A stretch of DNA of 64,000 nucleotides from Halopiger djelfimassiliensis (GTDB taxonomy: Archaea > Halobacteriota > Halobacteria > Halobacteriales > Natrialbaceae). Location: the NCBI RefSeq assembly GCF_000455365.1, contig NZ_HG315688.1, positions 62,001 through 126,000 of the forward strand, read 5' to 3'. The notes beneath the pieces are model-generated. The model was not told the DNA's origin, searched no databases, and saw only the letters and a list, made by a program, of their open reading frames with translations. Within the stretch, counting starts at the first letter, position 1; every line of letters begins with the position of its first letter. The position numbers and the translations under genes were made by a program. This document shows positions 1-7,907 of the stretch, piece by piece.

Positions 1-68
1 AATAGTTGGATTTTCGGCCGCCTCAGGGGTACGAGCGGCTAAGAGTTGAACACTTAGGGAATATGAAG

Positions 69-139
69 TGGGACCGCCGAGAATTGAACTCGGGTCCTAC
101 GGACCCCATCCGCAGAGGATACCACTACCCCACGGTCCC
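69..139 (-). tRNA. tRNA-Pro (anticodon GGG)
   Basis: Read on the minus strand this folds as a standard tRNA. The 7-bp acceptor GGGACCG/CGGTCCC is followed by a D-loop with A14, G18-G19 and A21. The anticodon stem TGCGG/CCGTA closes the loop ATGGGGT, with T33 and anticodon GGG (plus-strand 105-107). The T-arm CCGAG/CTCGG holds TTCAATT, and the discriminator is A. No CCA is encoded and no intron is seen. It lies 59 bp downstream of cbf5, the last protein gene of the cluster. Confidence 0.95.
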
Positions 140-163
140 GCACGTGAACCGAGGACCGTCTGC

Positions 164-171
164 CGTTTAAG
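164..171 (-). promoter_or_regulatory. TATA-like promoter of tRNA-Pro
   Basis: On the minus strand the sequence reads CTTAAACG, centred about 27-30 nt before the tRNA 5' end at 139. That is the spacing expected of an archaeal TATA box. It suggests the tRNA has its own promoter inside the short cbf5-tRNA gap. Confidence 0.5.
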
Positions 172-198
172 CGTGTCGTTTCGCGATCGTCGTCGGGA

Positions 199-1107
199 TC
201 ACACCAGCACCCGCTCGAGGTCGACGACAACACCCTCGTCCGCATCGGGGTCGCCCACGACTTCCCCGAGACAAACCGCTGCCTCGTCGGGCGTGACACA
301 CGCCACGAGCTCCCCGTGATCGGCCGCGTCGTCGGCCTCGAGCACGCCCGGGGCGTAAACCGGCGCACCGGTGGCCACCTCGCGGGCCGCGCTCTCGGCG
401 ATCACGACCCGGGGAATCCCCTCGAGGATCCGTTCGGCCGGATCGACGACCTCGAAAAGCGGCTCGGGGTCGTCGTCCTCGATCCAGAAGGAAAGCGCGT
501 CGAGGAACTCGTGTGCGGAGTGGAGGTCCGTGTCGTCGAACGGCGTCGTCGCCGTCCGGCGCAGGTGTCCCATATGGGCACCCGTCCCGAGCGCCAGCCC
601 GAGATCGTGACAGAGTTTGCGGACGTAGGTCCCGCTCTCGCATCGGATTCGTAACAGGAGCCGTCGCGAATCGCGCTCGAGCACCTCGAGGTCGTAGATT
701 TCGCGCACGCGGAGGCGACGCGCGACCGCGCTCTTCCGGGGCGGCTTCTGGTAGATCGGCCCCTCGAACGCCGCGACGACCGACTCGGCGTCGCTTGGGA
801 CCGGTGCGTGACACTCGAGGACGGTGACGTACTCCTTTGGTCCCTCGAGAAAGACCTGTGCGAGCCGCGTCGCGTCGCCGAGCATGACCGGCAGACAGCC
901 GGTTACCTTCGGATCGAGCGTGCCGGCGTGGGCTGCCCGGTCGATAGTGGCGTCGGCGCCGCGTTCGGCCAGCGTCTCCGCGACGGCGTCGCGAAGCCAG
1001 CCGCTGACCTGATGGGAGGACGGCCCGGGCGGTTTGTCGAGGTTGACGACGCCGAACGTGAGCAATTCGGCGGGCGGACGGTCTTCGGGTGGGCCACGGA
1101 GCGCCAT
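199..1107 (-). CDS. cbf5: RNA-guided pseudouridine synthase Cbf5/TruB
   Basis: The 302-residue protein is of the TruB/Cbf5 family, which converts uridine to pseudouridine in rRNA and tRNA as the catalytic subunit of archaeal H/ACA particles. The catalytic loop is visible as HAGTLDPKVTG, where Asp is the nucleophile, and the N-terminal strand reads GVVNLDKPPGPSSH. The last roughly 80 residues, after the catalytic fold, fit a PUA RNA-binding domain. Its ATG overlaps the cmk stop by one base (TAATG), so the two are probably translated together. It is slightly short for Cbf5 (usually about 330). The position at the distal end of the ribosomal/secY/adk cluster is the normal archaeal one. Confidence 0.93.
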   Translation of the reverse strand: MALRGPPEDRPPAELLTFGVVNLDKPPGPSSHQVSGWLRDAVAETLAERGADATIDRAAHAGTLDPKVTGCLPVMLGDATRLAQVFLEGPKEYVTVLECHAPVPSDAESVVAAFEGPIYQKPPRKSAVARRLRVREIYDLEVLERDSRRLLLRIRCESGTYVRKLCHDLGLALGTGAHMGHLRRTATTPFDDTDLHSAHEFLDALSFWIEDDDPEPLFEVVDPAERILEGIPRVVIAESAAREVATGAPVYAPGVLEADDAADHGELVACVTPDEAAVCLGEVVGDPDADEGVVVDLERVLV

Positions 1108-1682
1108 TAGAACTCGGCGTCGAGATGAACGCGTGCCTGTCCTTCGTCGCCGTCGGGGTCGTACTCCTCGACGGCGGTCACGAGCATGTCGAGGACGGCG
1201 TCGGGCTCCCAGCGTGCCGTATTCACCGAGAGATCGTAGATCGTTAGATCCCTGATGTCGATCCCGTAGTACTCCTCGTATCGCTGGGCTTCGCTTGCCT
1301 CGCGGGCTTTGGTTTCCTCGGTTGCACGCTCGGGATCCTTATCCTCGCGTTCGGCGATCCGTTCGCCACGAACCCGTGGTGGTGCGTCGAGCCAGAACCG
1401 AAAGTCGGCGTGGTCACCTGCGAGCCAGCCGGCGAGTCGGGATTCGAGCACGAGCCCGTCCTCCTCGATGGCGATCTCCCGGAGCCGTCGGTCCAGATCT
1501 CGATCGATCTGATCGTTCTCCTCGGCGAGTTTGTTGAACTCGAGCGGCGTATAGCCGCGTTCGTCGGCCAGTTCGCGGAAGATGTCGCCGCCGCTGACGT
1601 GGTCGAGACCGAACGCGTCGGCCAACAACTCCGCAGTCGTGCTCTTCCCGCTGCCCGGCGGGCCGGAGACGGTCAGTAACAT
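1107..1682 (-). CDS. cmk: Cytidylate kinase (AAA/P-loop type)
   Basis: A 191-residue P-loop kinase that phosphorylates CMP/dCMP with ATP. The N terminus reads [18 protein letters not shown], an intact Walker A, followed by the CMP-kinase signature [11 protein letters not shown] and a lid region rich in Arg and Glu. The ATG at 1682 was chosen because the P-loop then starts at residue 6, as is usual for archaeal Cmk. The longer open frame to 1784 adds 34 residues of unlikely composition. The stop overlaps the cbf5 start. The DUF106 gene lies 123 bp upstream on the same strand, so all three may be one transcript. Confidence 0.93.
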   Translation of the reverse strand: MLLTVSGPPGSGKSTTAELLADAFGLDHVSGGDIFRELADERGYTPLEFNKLAEENDQIDRDLDRRLREIAIEEDGLVLESRLAGWLAGDHADFRFWLDAPPRVRGERIAEREDKDPERATEETKAREASEAQRYEEYYGIDIRDLTIYDLSVNTARWEPDAVLDMLVTAVEEYDPDGDEGQARVHLDAEF

Positions 1683-1805
1683 ATCTAATCTGCGACGTGG
1701 CGGGTAAAATGGGTTTTGAATCGCTCGAGACCTCGATGCCGTCGGCGGGTGGTTCAAGCTGGAAGGCGAACGGACCGGAAGCAAATCGATCGGACGACCG
1801 TCGAA

Positions 1806-2753
1806 TCAGGACGTCGACGGCGTCATGTCGATGTTCAGCGACTTGCGGAGCAGTTGCGTAAAGCTCATCGAACAGAGGAAATACCAGACGATCCACGCGG
1901 GCATCGGGCCGAGCAGCGACGCGGTCCACTTGGTTTCACCGGCGATCGGCATGACCACGGTCTGTTCGGCCCCATCGAGGCCCACGGAGTTGATCTTCCA
2001 GTACATCCAGAGGAACAGCGGGATCGTAAACAGCATGATCCAGACCATCGGCCGGATCTGTTCTTTGAACATGCCCATGTTCTCGGCCATCGCTTCCATC
2101 TGTTCCTCGCGGACTTCCTCCAGTTCCTTCTCGAGACGTTCGATCTCGGCTTCGCTAGCACCGCGTTCCTCGGCTGCCTTTTTGCGCTCGCGGACGTCTT
2201 CCTGCTTTTCCTGCATGGCTTTCATCCGCTCTTGGTACTTGCTCATGACCTCCGGGTTCATGAGGTTCGCTTGCAGCAGCGTCGAGTACAGGCCCGTCAA
2301 CAGCGCGACGGACAGGATTACCGCATAAAACGGCAAGGCCGCATCGAGCGGTGCGAGAACGGTGTCGATCGTCGACCCGACCGTGTCCCGAACCGAATTG
2401 AGCCAGTAGCCGACCATCAGCAACACCGACCCCATTGCGGCGGTCTTGTCCCACTGTGACCACTGTGTCGTTTCCGCGTCGATTTCCACGTCGGCTGCCG
2501 GCCCGTCACCGTCGCCGTCGAGGGCGTCGTCGTAGGCCTCTCGGTCGGCGATTTCGAATCCCTCGTCGCCGTCGACCAGGACGCCTTTTTCGATTAATCG
2601 GCCCCACTGTCCGCTCGTTAGGTCGTCGCTTACGTCGGACCACTGGATTTCCCCGCCGTTCCTGTCGGCTTCCTCGCGGATGGCCTCGAGGGCGTCCGTC
2701 ATCGAGGAATCCTCACGAACGAGGGAGTTGATCTTCTCGGCTGTACGCGTCAT
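1806..2753 (-). CDS. DUF106 membrane protein (EMC3/TMCO1/Oxa1-like insertase)
   Basis: A 315-residue protein with the archaeal DUF106 layout. An acidic N-terminal cytoplasmic part (1-100) is followed by membrane segments at about 106-122 and 140-160. A long charged coiled coil (about 170-225) comes next, then membrane segments at about 233-252 and 284-303. The family is related to YidC/Oxa1, EMC3 and TMCO1, which insert proteins into membranes and bind ribosomes through the coiled coil. The N-terminal extension of about 100 residues is longer than the core family and resembles a small winged-helix-like domain. In most archaea this gene follows adk directly; here two pilin-like genes intervene. 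Confidence 0.85.
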   Translation of the reverse strand: MTRTAEKINSLVREDSSMTDALEAIREEADRNGGEIQWSDVSDDLTSGQWGRLIEKGVLVDGDEGFEIADREAYDDALDGDGDGPAADVEIDAETTQWSQWDKTAAMGSVLLMVGYWLNSVRDTVGSTIDTVLAPLDAALPFYAVILSVALLTGLYSTLLQANLMNPEVMSKYQERMKAMQEKQEDVRERKKAAEERGASEAEIERLEKELEEVREEQMEAMAENMGMFKEQIRPMVWIMLFTIPLFLWMYWKINSVGLDGAEQTVVMPIAGETKWTASLLGPMPAWIVWYFLCSMSFTQLLRKSLNIDMTPSTS

Positions 2754-2787
2754 CTGATTCGTGCTAGGGGTCGTTCGGTATACAAGT

Positions 2788-2878
2788 GTTTATCTTCGGT
2801 GGCCTCTCGCGTGCTCGCTTTCGATCGACCGACCCGTTTTCGCTCGTGAGTGTCTAGCTGTCCGAACCTTTTATTATA
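2788..2878. promoter_or_regulatory. Divergent promoter region for DUF106 gene and pilin-like gene
   Basis: The 147-bp gap between the divergent genes is locally AT-rich. Towards the plus gene it holds CTTTTATTATAGC near 2866-2878, about 26-30 nt before the ATG at 2901, so that transcript could be nearly leaderless. On the minus strand GATAAACACTTG near 2787-2797 would serve the DUF106 gene. Both are TATA-like by eye only. Confidence 0.45.
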
Positions 2879-2900
2879 GCTACACCGCATATTTTGTGCA

Positions 2901-4409
2901 ATGAGTTCGCGCAGGGGACGTTCAGTGACGCCGTCGAGACGAGGGCAGTCCGCACTCCTCGGGCTCGTGTTATTGATCGGAATGGTAGCAACCATCAGCG
3001 TCGGGCTATTTCTGGTCGCGGGTGAAAGCGTCTCTAGCGTGGAGAAACAGTCCGAAAACGAACGAGTGGAACAGACGTTCGTCGAGTTGAGTCAACAGAT
3101 GCGGACGGTCGCGTCGACCGGCGACGCCTCGACCACCCTCGAGTTCGATGCGGGAGAAAACGGTGCGGTCGTCAAAACGAACGTCAGTACGATCGAGATC
3201 AGCGGCGCGGATCTCGATATCGAAACGGACATCGGGGCCATCGAGTACGAGGGCGACGACGGAACACGAATCGCCTATCAGGCCGGTGGCGTGTTCCGCG
3301 AAACCGGCAACGAAACGCAGGTCGTCTCGGCACCGCCACTCGACTACGACAGCGAGACGAACACGTTCTCGTTTTCGATAACCGAGATCGCGGACGACGG
3401 GGACATCGACTCCGGCGACGTCTCGGTCACGCACTCCGGAAACACCGAACCGTATCAGGACACGGTTCACGTCGACGACAGTATCATGGTCAACGTCACC
3501 AGCGAGTACTGCGTCGGCTGGCAGACGTACTTCGAGAAACAGACGGAAACCGGCGACGGACAAGCGATCCGCGAAACGTGCGGTGACGACGACACGGTTC
3601 GCGTCCAGCTCGGCCGGTTCGACATCGAAGACGGAACGTTCGAGGACGGCGTCGTCGTTTACGACGAGGTAAACGGCAAGACAGGTGGGTGGGACGTAAG
3701 CACTGGCGACGGCGACTCCCCGCCGTCGCTCGATGGGTTGATCGATACCATGATCGCCGACCTCAGGTCGGACGACGACGTGACGAATCTCAGCGACGTC
3801 AGTAGTCCGATCTCGAGCGGCACGTACTATGCCGAAGAACTCGACCCTGCCGATTTCGGCGGGGACCTTACCTTCGATCTTTCGAGCGGTAACGCGACGG
3901 TCGTCGTCGAGGAAGACATCGTCGTCGACGGCGACGAACTGCACGTCGCCAACGCAGGCGGCAACCGATCGGTCCAGATCTATGCCGGCGGGAACTTCGA
4001 CGCCAGCGGCGGCGGCGGTGAGATGTGCGTCGAACCCTGTAACGACGAGGTGGACGCGAAACACCTACAGGTGTACGGGAAATCGGACATGAGCATCAGT
4101 ATGGGGACCGGGAAAACATATTTCGAGGGGATGCTCTATGCCCCGCCGGGAGACACCGAGTTCACCGACAACGAGATTCACAACACGGGACAGTGTAGCG
4201 ACGAACAACTCTGCTATCAGTCGACGGTCGAAACCGACGGCTCGTTCGTCGTTGCGTCCGCACATTCGCAAACGCCGAACACCGAAGCGAATCACGATCC
4301 CGACCTCGTGGATTTCAGCCCGGAACTGAACCTCGACGAATATATCTTCCCGCCGGAACTCACCTACCTCAACGTCGCCGAACACGAAGTGATCGTCGAA
4401 AACGAGTAG
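2901..4409 (+). CDS. Pilin-like secreted protein, DUF7289-type (paralogue 1)
   Basis: A 502-residue protein with a pilin/archaellin-like N terminus: a basic leader, then RGQSALLGLVLLIGMVATI (about 14-32) as hydrophobic helix. In such families a PibD-type prepilin peptidase cuts just before the helix. The remaining roughly 460 residues are acidic, Thr/Ser/Asn-rich and strand-forming, with many N-x-T/S sequons, so they are probably exported. It ends in a conserved block containing FPPELTYLNVAEHEV. Cysteines at CVGW/ETCG, EMCVEPC and QCSDEQLC suggest disulphides. A paralogue follows directly at 4588. The name DUF7289 is from memory of similar haloarchaeal proteins. Function is unknown; a surface filament minor subunit or adhesin is likely. 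Confidence 0.7.
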   Translation: MSSRRGRSVTPSRRGQSALLGLVLLIGMVATISVGLFLVAGESVSSVEKQSENERVEQTFVELSQQMRTVASTGDASTTLEFDAGENGAVVKTNVSTIEISGADLDIETDIGAIEYEGDDGTRIAYQAGGVFRETGNETQVVSAPPLDYDSETNTFSFSITEIADDGDIDSGDVSVTHSGNTEPYQDTVHVDDSIMVNVTSEYCVGWQTYFEKQTETGDGQAIRETCGDDDTVRVQLGRFDIEDGTFEDGVVVYDEVNGKTGGWDVSTGDGDSPPSLDGLIDTMIADLRSDDDVTNLSDVSSPISSGTYYAEELDPADFGGDLTFDLSSGNATVVVEEDIVVDGDELHVANAGGNRSVQIYAGGNFDASGGGGEMCVEPCNDEVDAKHLQVYGKSDMSISMGTGKTYFEGMLYAPPGDTEFTDNEIHNTGQCSDEQLCYQSTVETDGSFVVASAHSQTPNTEANHDPDLVDFSPELNLDEYIFPPELTYLNVAEHEVIVENE

Positions 4410-4554
4410 GACCAGTACCCTGATCGGCCCGCTATCCGTTTACTCCGTTTTGATTCGGTTCGGCTTCCCCTTCTGCCTAATTCCCGTACCAAAGTAACGA
4501 ATATATGGTTGCTCTGGACGATATAAACCATTTTGAAGCGTCTGATCGGACCGG

Positions 4555-4570
4555 TTGATTATTATCTATA
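4555..4570 (+). promoter_or_regulatory. TATA-like promoter of second pilin-like gene
   Basis: The sequence GATTATTATCTATAC lies about 20-30 nt before the ATG at 4588, in an AT-rich patch. It is a plausible archaeal TATA box, which would make the second pilin-like gene independently transcribed despite the tandem arrangement. Confidence 0.4.
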
Positions 4571-4587
4571 CTGAATATCTTCCGGCC

Positions 4588-6072
4588 ATGAGTAGACGAC
4601 GCGGTGATACTCCTGCCGGATCGACGGCCCGGGCTCAGTCGGCTATGCTGGGTCTCGTGTTGTTGATCGGAATGGTCGCAACCATCAGCGTCGGGATCGT
4701 TCTCGTTGCCGGGGAGACGATCACCAGTATCGAACAGCAGTCCGAACAGGACCGTGTCGAAAACGCGTTCGTCGAACTGGGACAACAGATGGCGACGGCC
4801 TCGTCGAACGACGACACGTCGCGGGCGATGAACCTCGAGATCGGTCAGGACGGGGCGGTCGTCCGGAAGAATACCGGCTCAGTCAACGTTACTTCGGCTG
4901 CTCTCGAAAACGACATCGATCTCACGATCGGAACGATCGAGTACGAGAGCAGCGACGGGACAGTGCTTGCCTATCAGGCGGGAACCGTCTTCCGAGAGAC
5001 CGGGAACGAGACACAACTCGTCTCGTCGCCGCCGATATACTACGACACAGCCACCGAAACCCTCACGCTCCCTGTCGTGACCGTCAGCGGCAAGCAAAAG
5101 CTCGGTTCCGGAAACGTATTCATCAGCCACAGAGAGACGAAGACGTATCAGGAAGCCAACGTCGTCGAAAACGAGAGCGTGACGATCACGATCGAGAGCG
5201 ACTACTACCGCGGCTGGGAGTCGTACTTCCGAACTCAGGCGGGCGATACTGTCGTCCAATCCGTCGACCACGACAACCGGACCCTCAAGGTACGGGTCGG
5301 TTATCTCGAGATCGAGGAAGCCTTCGAAGACGGCATTCTCATCTCCGAGAACTTCGACGATTTCGAGAACGCCGACGTCGAGGACGGCGACATCAAGAAG
5401 GGATCGATGCCGGAACTCGACGAGGTAATTGCGGAGATGATCGATGATATCGAGGACGGTTCGATGGCATATGACCCGCTGCCGACGACGGACGGGACCG
5501 TCGCGGACAACGGGACGTACTGGCAGTCGGACGAGTTACATATCGAAGACGATGACGAACTCACGTTCGACGTTTCGGACGGAAACTCGACGCTGATCGT
5601 CGACGACAATATCACCATCGACGGCGACGTCTATGCCGACACGGACGGGACGGACCACGAACTGAAGATCTATACGACCGGTCACGTTGACCTTCACAAC
5701 GGAAACGTCTCCGTCGATGACGGTACCGCGGCACAGTTACAGCTATACGGGACCTCGGAAACTCACATTGGGATTCAAACGTCCTCTTTCGAGGGAACGA
5801 TCTACGCTCCCCGCGACGAAACGTGGGGAGATACCCCGAACGCGGTGTTCGATCCGGGCTGTTCCGAACAGGTGTGTATGCAAGCGAACGTGGAGTTCGA
5901 TGGGGCACTCATCGCGTCGTCCGCGTACGTCCACTCGGCTTCGGTCGATTTCGAGTACGATACGTCCCTCGAGAACAACGATATCGACCTGTATCCCGAT
6001 AGTTACGAACTCCCGCCACAGCTCACCTACCTCAACGTCGCTCGCCACGAGGTGACGGTCAAAAACAACTGA
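4588..6072 (+). CDS. Pilin-like secreted protein, DUF7289-type (paralogue 2)
   Basis: A 494-residue paralogue of the preceding gene. It keeps the pilin-like helix AQSAMLGLVLLIGMVATIS, the block following it (GTVFRETGNETQLVSSPP, against GGVFRETGNETQVVSAPP), and the C-terminal block LPPQLTYLNVARHEVTV. The ATG at 4588 was chosen over an upstream TTG at 4555 because it gives the same basic leader as paralogue 1. It has only the Cys pair PGCSEQVC near the C terminus, so the additional cysteines of paralogue 1 are missing. It ends 6 bp from the convergent adk. It is probably exported and processed like a pilin; the exact role is unknown. Confidence 0.7.
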   Translation: MSRRRGDTPAGSTARAQSAMLGLVLLIGMVATISVGIVLVAGETITSIEQQSEQDRVENAFVELGQQMATASSNDDTSRAMNLEIGQDGAVVRKNTGSVNVTSAALENDIDLTIGTIEYESSDGTVLAYQAGTVFRETGNETQLVSSPPIYYDTATETLTLPVVTVSGKQKLGSGNVFISHRETKTYQEANVVENESVTITIESDYYRGWESYFRTQAGDTVVQSVDHDNRTLKVRVGYLEIEEAFEDGILISENFDDFENADVEDGDIKKGSMPELDEVIAEMIDDIEDGSMAYDPLPTTDGTVADNGTYWQSDELHIEDDDELTFDVSDGNSTLIVDDNITIDGDVYADTDGTDHELKIYTTGHVDLHNGNVSVDDGTAAQLQLYGTSETHIGIQTSSFEGTIYAPRDETWGDTPNAVFDPGCSEQVCMQANVEFDGALIASSAYVHSASVDFEYDTSLENNDIDLYPDSYELPPQLTYLNVARHEVTVKNN

Positions 6073-6078
6073 CGTCCG

Positions 6079-6714
6079 TTACGCCGCGTCCTCGATCGTC
6101 GCCTTCACGTCGTCCCAGACCTCGTTTGGGGCCCGTTCGCCGTCGATCAGCTCGAGTTCCCCGCGGTCGTCGTAGTAGTCGATGACTGGTTCCGTGTTCT
6201 CCCGGTAGACTCGCAGTCGTTCCCGGACGGTTTCTTCCGTATCGTCCTCGCGCTGTTCGAGTCGGTCCTCGACCTCGGGGTCCTCCGGCGGGTTGTACTC
6301 GACGTGGTAGATTTCGCCGGTCTCGGGATCGAGACGGCGACCGGTCAGCCGGTGGACGAGTTCTTCCTCGCTGACATCGAGATAAAGGACGACGTCGAGA
6401 TCCGTCATCCCCTCGAGTTCTTCGGCCTGCTCGAGGTTCCGCGGGTAGCCGTCGAGGACGAAGCCGTCGGCCTGCGAAAGGGCCTCATCGACGATGGCGT
6501 TGACGACCTCGTCCGGAACGAGTTCACCCTTGTCCATATACTCGCCGGGGGTATCGTACTCCGTGTCCATGTCGGAGATGTCCATCTCCTTGTTCGATCG
6601 CAAGGCGTCGCCCGTGGTGACGTGCTCGACATCGAACTCCTCGACGATGTTCGCGCTCTGGGTCCCCTTCCCAGCGCCGGGAGCACCCAGAATCAGGATT
6701 CGTGGCTGTGCCAT
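6079..6714 (-). CDS. adk: Adenylate kinase
   Basis: A 211-residue AMP kinase of the Adk family (ATP + AMP to 2 ADP). The Walker [11 protein letters not shown] is at about 10-19, the AMP site contains TTGDALRSN, the core motif is [13 protein letters not shown], and the LID follows [14 protein letters not shown]. It is a bacterial-type long form with a LID but without the four Cys of a zinc-binding LID. It belongs to the secY-adk-DUF106-cmk-cbf5 series, but here it is isolated, with foreign genes on both sides. It starts 59 bp from the divergent gene at 6774. Confidence 0.95.
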   Translation of the reverse strand: MAQPRILILGAPGAGKGTQSANIVEEFDVEHVTTGDALRSNKEMDISDMDTEYDTPGEYMDKGELVPDEVVNAIVDEALSQADGFVLDGYPRNLEQAEELEGMTDLDVVLYLDVSEEELVHRLTGRRLDPETGEIYHVEYNPPEDPEVEDRLEQREDDTEETVRERLRVYRENTEPVIDYYDDRGELELIDGERAPNEVWDDVKATIEDAA

Positions 6715-6773
6715 ACGTCACCGTTCAGGGCCGGCACATAAAGGCTTAAAGAAACGGCCACATCCGTTTCCGT

Positions 6774-7184
6774 ATGACCCGCTTCGACGCAGCGGATCCG
6801 ACGGAGCGCCGAAAACTGTACGTCGATGCCATCACAGCCCACCGCGAACGCGGGAGCGGCTTCCTGACGCTCGAGGTCGACGGCGAGGAACTGGCGGCCA
6901 CGGAGGCACCCGATCCGGAACTGGGCGTCCCGTGGCTCCAGTTCGGCGACGGGACGATCAATCTCGATTGCACCGACGCGGAACTGGCGGAACTCAAGTC
7001 GCTGCTCGAGGAGTTCCCCGCGTTCAAGATCGACGAGGTAACGCGTCCCGACGATACCGACGGCGTTAACGTCCGCGTGAGCGCGAAAGCGGACCCCAAC
7101 CGGATCGCACAGTGTCTCGACGCGGTGTTTCGTCGCGTCTACGGACTCCCCGAGGGATTCCGCGTCTGGGCCGTCGAAGTGTAG
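6774..7184 (+). CDS. Conserved haloarchaeal protein of unknown function
   Basis: A 136-residue acidic soluble protein with no signal peptide or membrane segment. It is rich in D/E and looks like a compact alpha/beta fold: helix at 9-25, strands around FLTLEVDG and GTINLDCTD, then a helix ELAELKSLLEEFP and strand VNVRVSAKAD. A short TATA-like stretch (CACATAAAGGCTTAAAG) in the 59-bp gap to adk could serve it. Codon use and composition match a real gene. I do not recognise a catalytic motif. Confidence 0.75.
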   Translation: MTRFDAADPTERRKLYVDAITAHRERGSGFLTLEVDGEELAATEAPDPELGVPWLQFGDGTINLDCTDAELAELKSLLEEFPAFKIDEVTRPDDTDGVNVRVSAKADPNRIAQCLDAVFRRVYGLPEGFRVWAVEV

Positions 7185-7205
7185 CCGTTCGACGACGCGC
7201 CGAAC

Positions 7206-7488
7206 CTACTCGATCCGGAGCTCCCCGTTCTCGGATCTGGTCTCTCCTTCCACCCACTCGAGCTCGAACTCGACGCTGAGTTCGCGCGGGTCGCCCTCGC
7301 TCGAGGTTTCCCGTTCGGCCGTAATCTCGAAGGTCGGCCGTCGGGGGAGTCAGCGTCACGGACTCGTCTGCTGCACGGAGCGTGATCGCCTCGCCGCCCT
7401 CGATGCTGTCGGCGACGGTCCGAAAGTAGTCCGCGATCTCGGTTCGGTCCAGTCGCCGCTCGAACTCGAAGAGCACTTCTTCTGGCAG
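7206..7488 (-). pseudogene. Amphi-Trp domain protein, frameshifted
   Basis: The minus-strand frame starting around 7488 gives PEEVLFEFERRLDRTEIA, then an 'adyfRTVAD' helix and GGEAITLRAADESVTLTPP. This is the amphi-Trp domain pattern. The reading then leaves frame at a run of five G (7343-7347; C5 on the coding strand). With four C the frame continues as TPRRPTFEITAE, then ELSVEFELEWVEGE to the TAG at 7206, which completes the domain. The expected ATG is replaced by CTG (7488-7486), with the nearest in-frame alternative a GTG at 7476. Either a sequencing error in the homopolymer or a genuine pseudogene fits. The lost start codon favours decay. Confidence 0.65.
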
Positions 7489-7907
7489 ACGTCCGCTTCG
7501 GGACCGAAGGTAGAGAACGTTCCGCCGATGGGGTCCCGATCGGAACTGACCGCATAGCGCACAGGCGCGCGAGAGCGAAACCACGACGGTCGGACCGGGA
7601 TCGACGGTCCGATTTGCGGGGTAACGTTCGATTACGACCCGAACTGGTTCGGATATACCCCCCGTTTCCCGTGATGGTCGCTTTTTTCGATAATAACCGG
7701 TGTGGATTAGCGATAGAAAAAAGAGGACGGAACCCAACAGAACGGAGAGGACCGAGCAAACGGGGCGACGAACGCAAACGGTACCGACACGACGGTCGAC
7801 GAGCGACGGGCTGTCGGCCGGTTTCCAAATAGATAAGTGCCCCCGGCAACCATCGTCCGACATATAAGCGGCCTTCAAAAGAGGTGAATACAATCTTCAG
7901 CGCACTT
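7489..7907. other. Intergenic region upstream of coxB with promoter signals
   Basis: These 419 bp hold no convincing gene on either strand. An AT-rich patch at about 7680-7730 includes TTATTATCGAAA on the minus strand, a possible old promoter for the amphi-Trp gene. At the right end CATATAAGCGG (7861-7871) is a TATA-like element 37-47 nt before the coxB ATG. GAGGTGA at 7881-7887 could act as a ribosome site or contain an alternative GTG start. Confidence 0.4.

Noticed and set aside
1107-1784. Longer version of cmk starting at 1784
   Set aside because: The first 34 residues have no kinase features. The Met at 1682 puts the P-loop at the usual place.
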